64,000 nucleotides of DNA from Solobacterium moorei (GCF_036323475.1 NZ_AP028934.1:496001-560000), one strand, 5' to 3'. Counted from the stretch's first letter, positions 54,364-63,078 are shown. A program made the numbers and translations. Notes: generated by a model from the sequence alone, not told the origin.

Positions 54364-55773
54364 ATGAATACACAGCTAGCAGAAAAGATACGGAGTGCAG
54401 AACAGTTAACACTTTCCGATAAGATAAAATTGATACGTGATTTCAGTATTCCTGGAATCCTAGCAGTCATTACAGAAACAGTGATGGGATTTATTGATAC
54501 AGCGATGGTTGGTGCACTTGGTGCATTAGCCTCTGCATCAATTGGTCTTGTTATGTCGAGTACTTGGTTATTTGGAGAGCTTATTAACAGCGTTTCAATC
54601 GGCTTTTCGGTACAGGTTGCCCATGCCGTTGGTGCAGGTAAGCTTGACCGTAGTAGAAGGATATTTAAAGGGTCAATCTTAACGTCTTTATTGATATCTT
54701 TTTTGATTGCAGGAATCTGTTATGTATGGGCACATGTGGCCCCATCATGGCTACAAGCCCAGCCAGAGATCTGGAAAGATGCGATAGATTACCTAAGTTT
54801 ATATGCAATCTTCCTTCCGATACGTCAGTTAAATTATCTGGTGAATGGTATGCTGCAATGTGCAGGTGATATGAAGACCCCAAGTAAGATGGCTGTATTA
54901 ATGTGTATCTTAGATATTATCTTTAATTTTATTCTAATTTTCCCATCTCGGCTCATTTCGATCTTTGGTGTTGAGATATGGGTATATGGGGCAAATCTTG
55001 GTGTTTTGGGTGCACAGCTTGGTACATCACTTGCGGTATGTGTATGTACTGTGATTTCCTTTCAGGTAGCCCTAACAAAATCAAATGAATTACATATCAA
55101 AGAAATTTATGGAAATTGGTTTGCTAGTAAAGAGGTGTTGTCTTCTGCTTGGAAGATAGGAATGCCAAATGCGTTAGCACAAAGCGTATTATGCATGGGG
55201 CAGATTGTGTCAACGAAGATTATTGCGCCACTTGGTACAGTGGCCATTGCGGCACATTCCTTTGGTAATACGGTAGAATCAATTTGTTATATGCCAGGTT
55301 ATGGTATCGCAGCTGCAGCTACAACACTGATTGGACAAGCAAGCGGAGCTGGTAAGAAAGATCTTGCGAAAGACTTTGCGAACATCATAACCCTATTGGG
55401 TATGTCTGTAATGGGTATCCTTGCAATAATCTTGTTTTTTGCATCACCGATGATTTTTGCAATATTAACACCAGATGTTGAAGTACAAAAGCTAGGTGTC
55501 AGTGTGATTCGTGTTGTCATGCTTGCAGAACCGTTATTTGCGGCATCAATTGTAATCACAGGTGTATTACGTGGTGCTGGTGATACGGTAGTGCCATTTA
55601 TACTCAATTTATTGAGCTTATGGGGGATTCGTATTATACTAGCGTTCTTCTTAGCACCTACGATGGGTCTTATGGGAGCTTGGCTAGCGATGGCAATTGA
55701 TATTTCGGTAAGAGGTGTATTATATTTAACTCGATTATATAAAACGAATTGGTTAAGTGGTGTAGGAGGGTAG
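54364..55773 (+). CDS. MATE-family multidrug/metabolite exporter
   Basis: 469 residues, twelve membrane helices in two MatE repeats (ITETVMGFIDTAMVGALGALASA near the start; PNALAQSVLCMGQIVSTKIIAPLGTVAIAAH in the second half). Na+ or H+ antiporter of unknown substrate. Coding similarity begins at ATG 54364, which lacks a ribosome binding site and sits at the predicted transcript start, so it may be leaderless. Ends 6 bases before the next gene. Confidence 0.88.
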   Translation: MNTQLAEKIRSAEQLTLSDKIKLIRDFSIPGILAVITETVMGFIDTAMVGALGALASASIGLVMSSTWLFGELINSVSIGFSVQVAHAVGAGKLDRSRRIFKGSILTSLLISFLIAGICYVWAHVAPSWLQAQPEIWKDAIDYLSLYAIFLPIRQLNYLVNGMLQCAGDMKTPSKMAVLMCILDIIFNFILIFPSRLISIFGVEIWVYGANLGVLGAQLGTSLAVCVCTVISFQVALTKSNELHIKEIYGNWFASKEVLSSAWKIGMPNALAQSVLCMGQIVSTKIIAPLGTVAIAAHSFGNTVESICYMPGYGIAAAATTLIGQASGAGKKDLAKDFANIITLLGMSVMGILAIILFFASPMIFAILTPDVEVQKLGVSVIRVVMLAEPLFAASIVITGVLRGAGDTVVPFILNLLSLWGIRIILAFFLAPTMGLMGAWLAMAIDISVRGVLYLTRLYKTNWLSGVGG

Positions 55774-55778
55774 AAGGT

Positions 55779-56600
55779 ATGCGTACAATTATACTTGTTT
55801 CAGTTGTGATGATTTTATTGCTTGCACTGATTGTGTTTTTAGGATGGCCACATAAAATTGATGCGACTAGAAAAAAGATATATTCACCACTCATTTCAAA
55901 ACGCGTGCGTATCTGTGTAATCTCTGATTTACATTCTCAAAGTTTTGGTAAAGACAATGAACGTATTATCCGTATGGTAAATAAACATAAACCAGATTTA
56001 ATTGTATTTCCAGGGGATATTTTTACGCCAAGGGGAGATAATGAGAGTATGCTTGCATTCATGCATGCATTGAGACAATACCCACGTGTATACATTAGTG
56101 GTAACCATGATCAAGTACTTAAAGAAAAACTACAAGAGTATGTTATTGCGATGCGTTCCGATGGTGTGCAGGTTCTACTGGATGATAGTGAAGTAATGAA
56201 TATTAATGGACAATTACTAGAAATCATTGGTTTAACAGATGGCGGGCCTAAGATGGATAAGACAGTAGAGGAAGTAGATTCTCTTTGTATGACAGCATAT
56301 TATCGAATCCTTTTATCGCATCGTCCACACCATATTGCATTTTATGAACAACTACCTGTAAATCTAATTATCAGTGGACATGCACATGGTGGCCAATGGG
56401 CAATTCCATTTATTAGACAAGGATTATACGCACCACAACAAGGATTATTTCCAAGATATACTCATGGCATCAAGAATCTTGATGGAAGACTCTTGTATAT
56501 TTCAAGAGGATTTGCGACTGGAAATAAATTCTTTGTTCGCTTGTATAATAATCCTGAATTAGGATTTATTGATTTGTTACCAATCAATGAAAAACGATGA
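55779..56600 (+). CDS. Membrane-anchored metallophosphoesterase (YkuE-like)
   Basis: 273 residues from ATG 55779 (GGAGGGTAGAAGGT upstream). One N-terminal membrane helix, then the calcineurin-like motifs ISDLHSQ near 49, FPGDIF near 78, SGNHDQ near 106, LSHRP and GHAHGGQW near 205. Two-metal phosphoesterase, probably facing outside; the substrate is unknown (lipid or cell-wall related in relatives). Coupled to the MATE gene. Confidence 0.88.
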   Translation: MRTIILVSVVMILLLALIVFLGWPHKIDATRKKIYSPLISKRVRICVISDLHSQSFGKDNERIIRMVNKHKPDLIVFPGDIFTPRGDNESMLAFMHALRQYPRVYISGNHDQVLKEKLQEYVIAMRSDGVQVLLDDSEVMNINGQLLEIIGLTDGGPKMDKTVEEVDSLCMTAYYRILLSHRPHHIAFYEQLPVNLIISGHAHGGQWAIPFIRQGLYAPQQGLFPRYTHGIKNLDGRLLYISRGFATGNKFFVRLYNNPELGFIDLLPINEKR

Positions 56601-56609
56601 ACAATTTTG

Positions 56610-56652
56610 AAGTGAACCCTAAAAGTTGGATAACAACTTAGGAGGTTCACTT
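56610..56652. repeat. Long hairpin, IS3-end remnant or terminator
   Basis: AAGTGAACC/GGTTCACTT outer stem and CCTAAaAGTTG/CAACTTAGG inner stem (56610-56652), then TTATT. ACCCTAAAAGTT matches the terminal repeats of the IS3 element at 36973-38505. It ends the metallophosphoesterase unit. The following bases to 56710 contain only broken frames. Confidence 0.5.
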
Positions 56653-56710
56653 TTATTATGAAATAAACAAATGAGGACAAAGATGGAATCTACGAGGAAC
56701 GCAAACCTAG

Positions 56711-56820
56711 ATTCAAACTATTATATTGAAGAAAGAATACAGTCAAAAAAAGGCCTAACTCCTTATTAGGTAAGGAATTAAGCCTTATCATGTCTGTAAA
56801 TTAAAGTGCCTAAGAAATTG
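56711..56820. repeat. Repeat A (110 bp), contains a minus-strand terminator
   Basis: Direct repeat of 57658-57768. In minus-strand RNA, 56750-56786 forms a fully paired 15-bp stem followed by U7. No minus-strand gene now lies upstream of this copy. From 56821 to 57016 I see nothing further. Confidence 0.65.
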
Positions 56821-57016
56821 GGATTTGCTTCATTTATTATACTGCTCTTTTAAATCAAATAATAGACTTGTATTTTAGAATGAAATTCATATGATGAAAT
56901 TGTAAAAGAAATGCGAAAGGGAAACGCATTGTATGGGAAACTATAATATTTATTATCTGTGAGTTACAAAATGCAATATTAATGTTTAATTTTCTACATT
57001 TAGAAGGGAGAAGGGT

Positions 57017-57139
57017 ATGACAGATATTTTTTCACTAGGAGCATCAACAATATACATGGACATAATTATACGTATTTTACTTATTATCATATTGATACTT
57101 GGAATAATTCATCTCACAAAGCAGTTATCTAAAAAGTGA
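57017..57139 (+). CDS. 40-residue single-span membrane protein
   Basis: ATG 57017 with AGAAGGGAGAAGG upstream. One hydrophobic helix (IIIRILLIIILILGIIHL) and a Lys-rich end. Followed 18 bases later by a lipoprotein gene, so probably an operon of two small envelope proteins. Not recognised. Confidence 0.5.
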   Translation: MTDIFSLGASTIYMDIIIRILLIIILILGIIHLTKQLSKK

Positions 57140-57157
57140 AAAATAGGAGAATTGGAA

Positions 57158-57427
57158 ATGAGAAAGTTATTAGCAATTGTGCTAGTTCTTTGCTGTGCAT
57201 CAATGACTGGTTGTAAATCAACTTCTGCAGATAGAATAGTTACCGATAACGTCAAATATTATACAGAATCAGTTACTAATGTGAATGGTAGAAGTGTTGT
57301 GCTTGTATTTTATGAAAAAGATGATGTTTTATACTATAAAGCACTTGTTTCACCAGAGGAAGAGAAGTTTGATTATGTAGATCATTATCCGACAAAGTGG
57401 ACAAAAATTTCCATAAATGATAATTAA
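57158..57427 (+). CDS. Small putative lipoprotein
   Basis: 89 residues from ATG 57158 (TAGGAGAATTGGAA upstream). Signal peptide with lipobox MTGC near 16-19, then a ~70-residue beta-rich domain (VNGRSVVLVFYEKDDVLYYKALV). Function unknown. Flanked, with the preceding 40-residue gene, by repeats A and B. Confidence 0.65.
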   Translation: MRKLLAIVLVLCCASMTGCKSTSADRIVTDNVKYYTESVTNVNGRSVVLVFYEKDDVLYYKALVSPEEEKFDYVDHYPTKWTKISINDN

Positions 57428-57657
57428 GTGGAAGTGGTAAGAAGAACTTGGATGGCGATAAAAACATCATTGCATGTTAATGTTTTACATTCATGCACAT
57501 TATTGAAATTATGAAAACCGATAATTATCGTAGCGGTTTTCGAATGTGCGTATTTTGCAGCAATTTTCACATTGATTCACAACTTATTAAAGATATGCAA
57601 TATATACGCGATTTGTTATATCTTAAATGATTCTAATGGGAAATGGATTAATGAATA

Positions 57658-57768
57658 CATACACTATTACAACAAAGAAAGAATATAGATAAAATTAAAA
57701 GACCTAACTCCTTGTCGGGCAAGGAATCAAGCCTTATCGTGTTTGTAAATTAAAGCGCCCAGGAAGTT
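57658..57768. repeat. Repeat B (110 bp), terminator of the alr operon
   Basis: In minus-strand RNA, 57699-57735 forms a 15-bp stem with G-U pairs and a 7-base loop, followed by UUAAUUUU, 61 bases after the alr stop. The rest of 57428-57657 contains an AAAACCG/CGGTTTT hairpin near 57511-57540 and no gene. Confidence 0.7.
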
Positions 57769-57795
57769 AAGTGCACTTCAATTTTGTCCATCTCT

Positions 57796-58914
57796 TTATT
57801 TTCTTTCTTTTGTAAGGATACTCTTTTCCAAGCGAGAGTTTTCTTCGTATTGGATTTGGTTGTGCCAGATGTAACGACGTGTTACACGGCTACTGAGTAA
57901 ACAGATAATTTCATATGGGATTGTATTTAATTCTTCGGCCATTTTTTCTAATGAGATGTGTTCGCCGAAGATTTCAACAACTGTTTTTACTGGAACTTCT
58001 TGTTCTAAGTGAATCATTACCTGATCCATACAAACACGTCCTACAATCTCGGCATATTGACCATCTACGTATACTTTTCTGCCTTGATTTGCACGAACAA
58101 ATCCATCTGCATAACCAATTGGCAAGGTAGCAATGATTTCATCGTCCTTTGCAGTATAGGTAGCACCGTACCCAACTGTATCACCTGCATGCATATGTTT
58201 TGCCATAACAACTTCGCTATAAAGCGAAATTGCTGGTTCAAGGGATTTCTCGTAAGTGGAGATTCCGTAGAGTGAGATACCGATACGGCAAGCGTTTGAA
58301 GTATCCTCTTGAAAGAATGCGGTTGCGTCACTGTTATCACAATGTACCCAAGGAAAGGTATACGAGAAGGATTCTACTGCTTCTTTAAATTTTGAAAATT
58401 GAAGATTTGTAAGATTTAAATTGCTATCTGCACAACAAAAATGGGTGAAGATTCCTTCCATATCACAGTTGGTAGCTTGCAGTTTTTCAAAGGCTAAATG
58501 GAGTTCGTCAATTGTACGGAAGCCAATACGACTCATACCTGTATCAACCTTGAGATGTACATGTAAACCTTCACAGTTCTGTTTAATTGCCTTTATGACC
58601 CATTCAGTAGAGTAAGCAGTACAGGAGATACCATGCTTGATCAAAATGGGAATATCACTAGCTTCTGTGGCTCCCAGTATTAATAGTTTCCCTTCATAAC
58701 CTTCGTTTCGAAGTACGAGAGCTTCATCTAGCGATGATACCGCAATCATTTCTGCACCTGCTTCTAAAACAGCACGTGCTACGTGAATATCACCACAGCC
58801 ATAGGCATCTGCTTTTAATACGGCGATGATTTTCTTCTGACAAATTTCTTTTAATTGAATCAAGTTGCGCTCAATCTTATCTAGATTGACTTGCATCCAT
58901 GTTTTTCTATACAT
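57796..58914 (-). CDS. alr: Alanine racemase
   Basis: 372 residues. PLP Lys in AVLKADAYGCG near 34, catalytic Tyr in TVGYGATYTA near 246, and RVCMDQ near 290. Makes D-alanine for peptidoglycan and teichoic acids. GAGGTGTAAT precedes the ATG, 9 bases after the upstream membrane protein gene, so cotranscribed. Confidence 0.95.
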   Translation of the reverse strand: MYRKTWMQVNLDKIERNLIQLKEICQKKIIAVLKADAYGCGDIHVARAVLEAGAEMIAVSSLDEALVLRNEGYEGKLLILGATEASDIPILIKHGISCTAYSTEWVIKAIKQNCEGLHVHLKVDTGMSRIGFRTIDELHLAFEKLQATNCDMEGIFTHFCCADSNLNLTNLQFSKFKEAVESFSYTFPWVHCDNSDATAFFQEDTSNACRIGISLYGISTYEKSLEPAISLYSEVVMAKHMHAGDTVGYGATYTAKDDEIIATLPIGYADGFVRANQGRKVYVDGQYAEIVGRVCMDQVMIHLEQEVPVKTVVEIFGEHISLEKMAEELNTIPYEIICLLSSRVTRRYIWHNQIQYEENSRLEKSILTKERK

Positions 58915-58923
58915 ATTACACCT

Positions 58924-59367
58924 CTATAAAATAACTGATTGTGTATACCCAACGTATATACCAATTAAACGGAACGCAATACTAATTAATGCGTAAACGT
59001 TAAGCGAAGCAAAACTACGAAGATAGGATAGGAAGAATGTTGCAATCAGTGTAAAATTTCCACTCGCAAATAAGATGGCCGCTCTAGGAATGGATAGCGC
59101 TCTTGTTAAGTCGCCAATAAAGATTGCGATAAAGGTCATAATTGCACCGACAACCATGAATCGCGTATGAACACCTCTACCAAAATGTTTGATCGTAGCA
59201 GCAATTCCATAGCCGATAGCAACAAACATTAGAGAGAATTCGATATGTAAGAATGCGGTAATCAGTCCGTATAAATTACCAAGGATAACTGCAGCGATAA
59301 ATCCGGTGATGATTGCAGCAATAAAACGTTGGTTATTATCTAAGTATCTAGCGTTATAGATTTTCAT
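58924..59367 (-). CDS. Four-helix integral membrane protein
   Basis: 147 residues with four or five membrane helices, few charged residues, no recognised family. GGAGGTTTCAA precedes the ATG. First gene of an operon with alr, which hints at a cell-envelope role but no more. Confidence 0.65.
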   Translation of the reverse strand: MKIYNARYLDNNQRFIAAIITGFIAAVILGNLYGLITAFLHIEFSLMFVAIGYGIAATIKHFGRGVHTRFMVVGAIMTFIAIFIGDLTRALSIPRAAILFASGNFTLIATFFLSYLRSFASLNVYALISIAFRLIGIYVGYTQSVIL

Positions 59368-59392
59368 TTGAAACCTCCATAAAACATCTATT

Positions 59393-59401
59393 ATTGTAGC
59401 A
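59393..59401 (-). promoter_or_regulatory. Extended -10 promoter of the membrane protein-alr operon
   Basis: TGCTACAAT on the minus strand (TGn plus -10 TACAAT), 26 bases before the start codon; the -35 is weak. Confidence 0.5.
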
Positions 59402-59573
59402 CATTCACTTGTGAAACATCATTATGGGTTTAATATCCATCGAGTAAAATGCGTAAGAAAGGGGAGGTTAGAAAAATTTCAAAAAAATTGGCTATATTAG
59501 CAAATTGGTGAGATGTAGCAATTCAATAAATGAATACATCTTCTGATTATAGGAAACGAAGTTTCCTATAAAA

Positions 59574-60260
59574 ACCATACGCTATGCGTATGAGAATGGA
59601 AAAGCTTAAGCGATGAAAAAAGCCTCCGTATATAATTGAATAAGGCTGACAACCGAAATTCAAAATATAAGGAGGAGATATCAATGGCAACAAAGCCAAA
59701 TGACGATTCAAGTTTATCACATACGAGATGGAACTGTAAGTATCATATTGTGTTTATACCAAAGTATAGAAGAAAGGCAATTTACGGAAAATTAAGAGCA
59801 GATATAGGAGGGATATTGAGACAGTTGTGTGCATATAAAGATGTAGAAATTATAGAAGCACATGCAATGAGAGATCATATACATATGTTGGTAAAGATAC
59901 CACCGAAGATAGCAGTATCAAGTTTCATGGGATACTTGAAAGGCAAATCATCGTTGATGATATTTGAGAAACATGCAAATTTAAAATATAAATATGGCAA
60001 TCGAAACTTTTGGGCGAAGGGTTACTATGTAAGTACGGTAGGACTAAATACGAAGGTAGTAGAAGAGTATATCCGAAATCAAGAAAAAGAAGATATGATA
60101 CAGGATAATCTAAGTAAAAAAGAATATGTAGACCCTTTTAAAGGGTAAGCCATAGTGTGCAAACACGGTTGTCAGTCTTTTACACAAGACCCTTAAGGGT
60201 TGAAGTGTGGTAAAGGCCCTTATAGGGTAGCCTAAAAACCGCACGTTATACGTGCGGATT
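59574..60260 (+). mobile_element. IS200/IS605-type element (tnpA only)
   Basis: Subterminal palindromes CATACGC-TAT-GCGTATG (59576-59592) and CCGCACG-TTATA-CGTGCGG (60238-60256) bracket tnpA, as in single-strand transposing IS200 elements. Exact ends cannot be fixed. CTGACAACC near the start and GGTTGTCAG near the end form a further long-range repeat. No tnpB. Confidence 0.7.
59684..60148 (+). CDS. tnpA: IS200/IS605-family transposase TnpA
   Basis: 154 residues from ATG 59684 (AAGGAGGAG upstream). Y1 HUH transposase: HUH motif DHIHMLV near 66 and catalytic Tyr in the AKGYYVSTVG segment near 115. The typical start WNCKYHIVFIPKYRRK is present. Complete, so likely active. Confidence 0.92.
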   Translation: MATKPNDDSSLSHTRWNCKYHIVFIPKYRRKAIYGKLRADIGGILRQLCAYKDVEIIEAHAMRDHIHMLVKIPPKIAVSSFMGYLKGKSSLMIFEKHANLKYKYGNRNFWAKGYYVSTVGLNTKVVEEYIRNQEKEDMIQDNLSKKEYVDPFKG

Positions 60261-60261
60261 G

Positions 60262-61233
60262 TTATTTCATATCTACAATACGGAAGAAGTCAGTTATCTG
60301 ATGCATTCTTTTCTTGATGGATAGAAGGATCTCCTGAACATCACATCCACTGTATTCTCTAACAAGAACAAATAGTGCTGCATATCTGTTCGGATATTTA
60401 CTGGCAACACCTCCATACTTCTTGTACCACTTTTTTATCAGTGAATGAAACGCATTTACGTTATTCAAGTGATCAATGGATGTATAACATGTATGATCTT
60501 TCATGATTCTCTTTTCACAGTGCTTCTCTTCTAAAAGACAACTATATGCTGCTTTGCCATCAAGCCACGCCATACTGTGCTCCCCAATATTGTCTGCAAG
60601 CTTCATTATGTCTCTACTGGTTGGAGTAGCAGTATTCGTAGCTTTTAAAACAGCAGTGCCGTTTCTCTGCACTGCTGTTGGTAAACATATTTGTTCGTTA
60701 GATAATCCACGCTTTGAAGCTGAGCCGCCACGTTTTCTAGGTTCAACACCTGCTATCTTTTCGCCTTTATGAGAATTGAGAAGATACTTTTCATCTAACT
60801 CAATCTCTCCGGATACTACTGTAGTATTCAGAAGTTCTTCAAACATGTGAAGTAGTTTCATTCTCATACGCCATACAGTATATGTACTGATATCCAGCGT
60901 AGCTGCTGTTTTTTCTATAGGAACCTGTGCAAATGTATCTGTGATTAACAGATCCCATTTAGATTCATCCTGATGTGAATAATGTGTAAGCTGGCCATAA
61001 TCAATAGTAAAGCGTTTATGACAGCTACTGCATTGAAGCATTGGTTTACCACTATTTGCCTTTCCGCCTTTTGTAAAACGAGAATTAACAGAGCCACATT
61101 TAGGACACACTTTAATACAGTAGTTTCTGGATTCTTTCTTTGCATTTACCAGGTCAATCAGCTCTCTGTCGATTTTATCTTTAGCAAATTGATCTAAGGA
61201 ATTGTAATGTTCAATAATTTCTAAGTCTTTCAT
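60262..61233 (-). CDS. IS1595-family transposase
   Basis: 323 residues from ATG 61233 (AAGGAG upstream; the frame is open to 61272). N-terminal zinc ribbon CPKCGS...CSSCHK, helix-turn-helix near 95-120, then an ISXO2-like DDE core (GEIELDEKYL, AWLDGKAAYS, HLNNVNAFHSLIKKW). Apparently intact. Confidence 0.88.
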   Translation of the reverse strand: MKDLEIIEHYNSLDQFAKDKIDRELIDLVNAKKESRNYCIKVCPKCGSVNSRFTKGGKANSGKPMLQCSSCHKRFTIDYGQLTHYSHQDESKWDLLITDTFAQVPIEKTAATLDISTYTVWRMRMKLLHMFEELLNTTVVSGEIELDEKYLLNSHKGEKIAGVEPRKRGGSASKRGLSNEQICLPTAVQRNGTAVLKATNTATPTSRDIMKLADNIGEHSMAWLDGKAAYSCLLEEKHCEKRIMKDHTCYTSIDHLNNVNAFHSLIKKWYKKYGGVASKYPNRYAALFVLVREYSGCDVQEILLSIKKRMHQITDFFRIVDMK

Positions 61234-61275
61234 AATAGTCTCCTTGAGTTCACTATTATGATAATGAGTCACAAC

Positions 61276-61309
61276 TCATTTACTGTACACGTATATGTAC
61301 AGTAAATGA
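61276..61309. repeat. 14-bp inverted repeat upstream of the IS1595 transposase
   Basis: TCATTTACTGTACA and TGTACAGTAAATGA around a 6-base loop, inside the element between its right end and the transposase start. May block incoming transcription or serve as an operator. Confidence 0.55.
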
Positions 61310-61340
61310 ACTTATTCACCGTTTTGCTAATATAGCCAAA

Positions 61341-61366
61341 AAATTTGAAAAAAAGAAATTAAAAAG
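61341..61366. repeat. Left copy of a 26-bp target duplication
   Basis: Identical over 26 bases to 62898-62923. Its first five bases overlap the right 8-bp duplication of the IS1595 element. IS1202-type elements are known for target repeats of about this length. Confidence 0.8.
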
Positions 61367-62897
61367 GGTGTCAACCAAAAATGAAAATGTCTTAAAAATT
61401 AACGAACATTAGCGGAGCTATAATAGTTCTGCTTTTTTGTAAATAATTGATATGAATACTTCCTCCAAGGGTGAGATATCGGCGGAATATATACTTTCTT
61501 TTTCTCAGGAGTTTCAATGATATTATCGAACTCACCCGAATTTTCTTCAAACACTTGTACTTCTTCTAAGATGTATAGTGTATCCATCGCATTGACAAAG
61601 ATCTTTTGATCAAATGATTCAATAACCAATACCTCCATCTTAGGTCTTAGTGGAATTCTATTGTGTTCCTTGTCATAGGCCATCCAATACTTGTTTTTGA
61701 ACTTGATACAGTTGCCTTGATCGACTATTCTCGATGAAATGATTGCCAATGTTTGATTGATTGTTTCTATATCTGGTTGTACTTCAAATACAGAATTGGT
61801 ACTATTCAAGTGTAGGGCGAACCTTGCATTGAATTCCTTTAGGTAGGATTTTAGGAACTTATTCGCGTCCGCCATACAAGTAATACGAGCACGTCTAAGT
61901 TCAACTGGCAAACGTGATTGGAAAGTCTGGTTGAGACGTTCGATGCGTCCTTTGGCTTGTGCGATGCTCGTTGTTTTGATTTCGACACCAAGGTTATGGC
62001 AGGCGTAGGAGAACTGTGTGAAGGTATCCTCGTCGTCGAAGGCCTTGGTTTTCTTTCTGTATTCAAATACGGTTCGTTTATCCGTATAGAATAGAGCGGG
62101 TATGCCATAGTCGACTAGTATCTGATGGAAAACGTTGTAATAGCCACGTAGGGTCTCCTGTATATCAAAGTGGGCTCCAACAGCAGTACCGGTCGCATCA
62201 TCTACAGCTAGGTGTAGATGCCATATCTCGCCAGGAATCCATTCGTAGCTTGAAGCGTCCATTTGAATCATCTCTCCCATATATTTGGATCTAGATCTTC
62301 GTGAATGAGGCGTATCATCTTCAATTGATTCGATTTGTTCATTGATTGCGTTTCTGGCCTTTGTAGATGTTGTTTGGTCTAATCGTTTTGTCAAACGTTC
62401 CTTTAATTGTTTCTTGGTTTTTCGATGGGCCTTTGGGGACAAGACATCGTGTTCTGATAACCAGTTTCTAATAGTGGTGTCACTGATGGAGATGCCGAGG
62501 TCCATCTGGACGATTTCACTGAAATGAGTGATGTTGGCATCAAGATACTCGTTAAGATAGAGTTCAATGATTTTGTTTTTCGTTTCCAGTGAGAATGTGT
62601 TTGATGGTAATCGTCCACGATTACCATGTGAAAATGAGGATTTGCCTTCAGACTTATAACGTGTAATCAGGCGGTTGATAGTACGAATAGAACAATTTAG
62701 TTTTAATGCCGCACGGCGTTTATTGCCAGAATGATCAACCAGTTCTTTAATAATGTTGTATTTGTTTTCTTCCATAGGGGTTAATATAATCTTTTTCATA
62801 TTCAATCCAATCTAATGGAATGAATCATAACAATTCCTTTCTATAAATGGGGCATTTTCCCTTTCGGTTCATTAAGACAATATCAACTTCGATTCAG
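61367..62897 (-). mobile_element. IS1202-like (ISNCY) element
   Basis: 1531 bp bounded by perfect 26-bp direct repeats. Both ends carry related inverted sequences (TGAAAATGTCTTAA inside the left end, TGATATTGTCTTAA inside the right end). One intact transposase gene. Confidence 0.8.
61399..62799 (-). CDS. ISNCY/IS1202-like transposase
   Basis: 466 residues from ATG 62799 (TTG 62805 is an alternative; no clear ribosome binding site). N-terminal helix-turn-helix domains (AALKLNCSIRTINRLITRYK; SDTTIRNWLSEHDVLS) and an rve DDE core: Asp in IQMDASSYEW, Asp in FYTDKRTVFEY, Glu in AKGRIERLNQTFQ. C-terminal beta region. Intact. Confidence 0.88.
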   Translation of the reverse strand: MKKIILTPMEENKYNIIKELVDHSGNKRRAALKLNCSIRTINRLITRYKSEGKSSFSHGNRGRLPSNTFSLETKNKIIELYLNEYLDANITHFSEIVQMDLGISISDTTIRNWLSEHDVLSPKAHRKTKKQLKERLTKRLDQTTSTKARNAINEQIESIEDDTPHSRRSRSKYMGEMIQMDASSYEWIPGEIWHLHLAVDDATGTAVGAHFDIQETLRGYYNVFHQILVDYGIPALFYTDKRTVFEYRKKTKAFDDEDTFTQFSYACHNLGVEIKTTSIAQAKGRIERLNQTFQSRLPVELRRARITCMADANKFLKSYLKEFNARFALHLNSTNSVFEVQPDIETINQTLAIISSRIVDQGNCIKFKNKYWMAYDKEHNRIPLRPKMEVLVIESFDQKIFVNAMDTLYILEEVQVFEENSGEFDNIIETPEKKKVYIPPISHPWRKYSYQLFTKKQNYYSSANVR

Positions 62898-62923
62898 AAA
62901 TTTGAAAAAAAGAAATTAAAAAG
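62898..62923. repeat. Right copy of the 26-bp target duplication, UP-element-like
   Basis: A-rich 26-mer ending 2 bases before the -35 of the tRNA promoter, the position of an UP element. Identical to 61341-61366. Confidence 0.75.
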
Positions 62924-62925
62924 TG

Positions 62926-62954
62926 TTGACGATGAAAAGTCACCATGCTACTAT
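62926..62954 (+). promoter_or_regulatory. Promoter of the tRNA operon
   Basis: -35 TTGACG (62926-62931), 17-base spacer, -10 TACTAT (62949-62954), preceded by an A-rich UP-like tract. Start expected near 62961. Confidence 0.8.
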
Positions 62955-62994
62955 ATTAAAGCATTCCACAAAATAAGGAATGTAAGGGATAGAT

Positions 62995-63070
62995 GGAGGT
63001 TTAGCTCAGTTGGGAGAGCATCTGCCTTACAAGCAGAGGGTCAGCGGTTCGAGCCCGTTAACCTCCACCA
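62995..63070 (+). tRNA. tRNA-Val (anticodon TAC)
   Basis: Acceptor GGAGGTT/AACCTCC, anticodon loop CTTACAA, T-loop TTCGAGC, CCA encoded. First of six tRNA genes. Confidence 0.95.
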
Positions 63071-63078
63071 TTTTTTTC

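Larger units (their letters stand above)
59490..61337 (-). mobile_element. IS1595-family element with a nested IS200-type element
   Basis: 1848 bp. Terminal inverted repeats GGCTATATTAGCAAA-GGTGA (59490-59511 and 61316-61337). Perfect 8-bp target duplication AAAAAATT (59482-59489 and 61338-61345), as expected for the family. The transposase gene is intact; the space between its stop and the left end is filled by an IS200-like unit. Confidence 0.88.
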
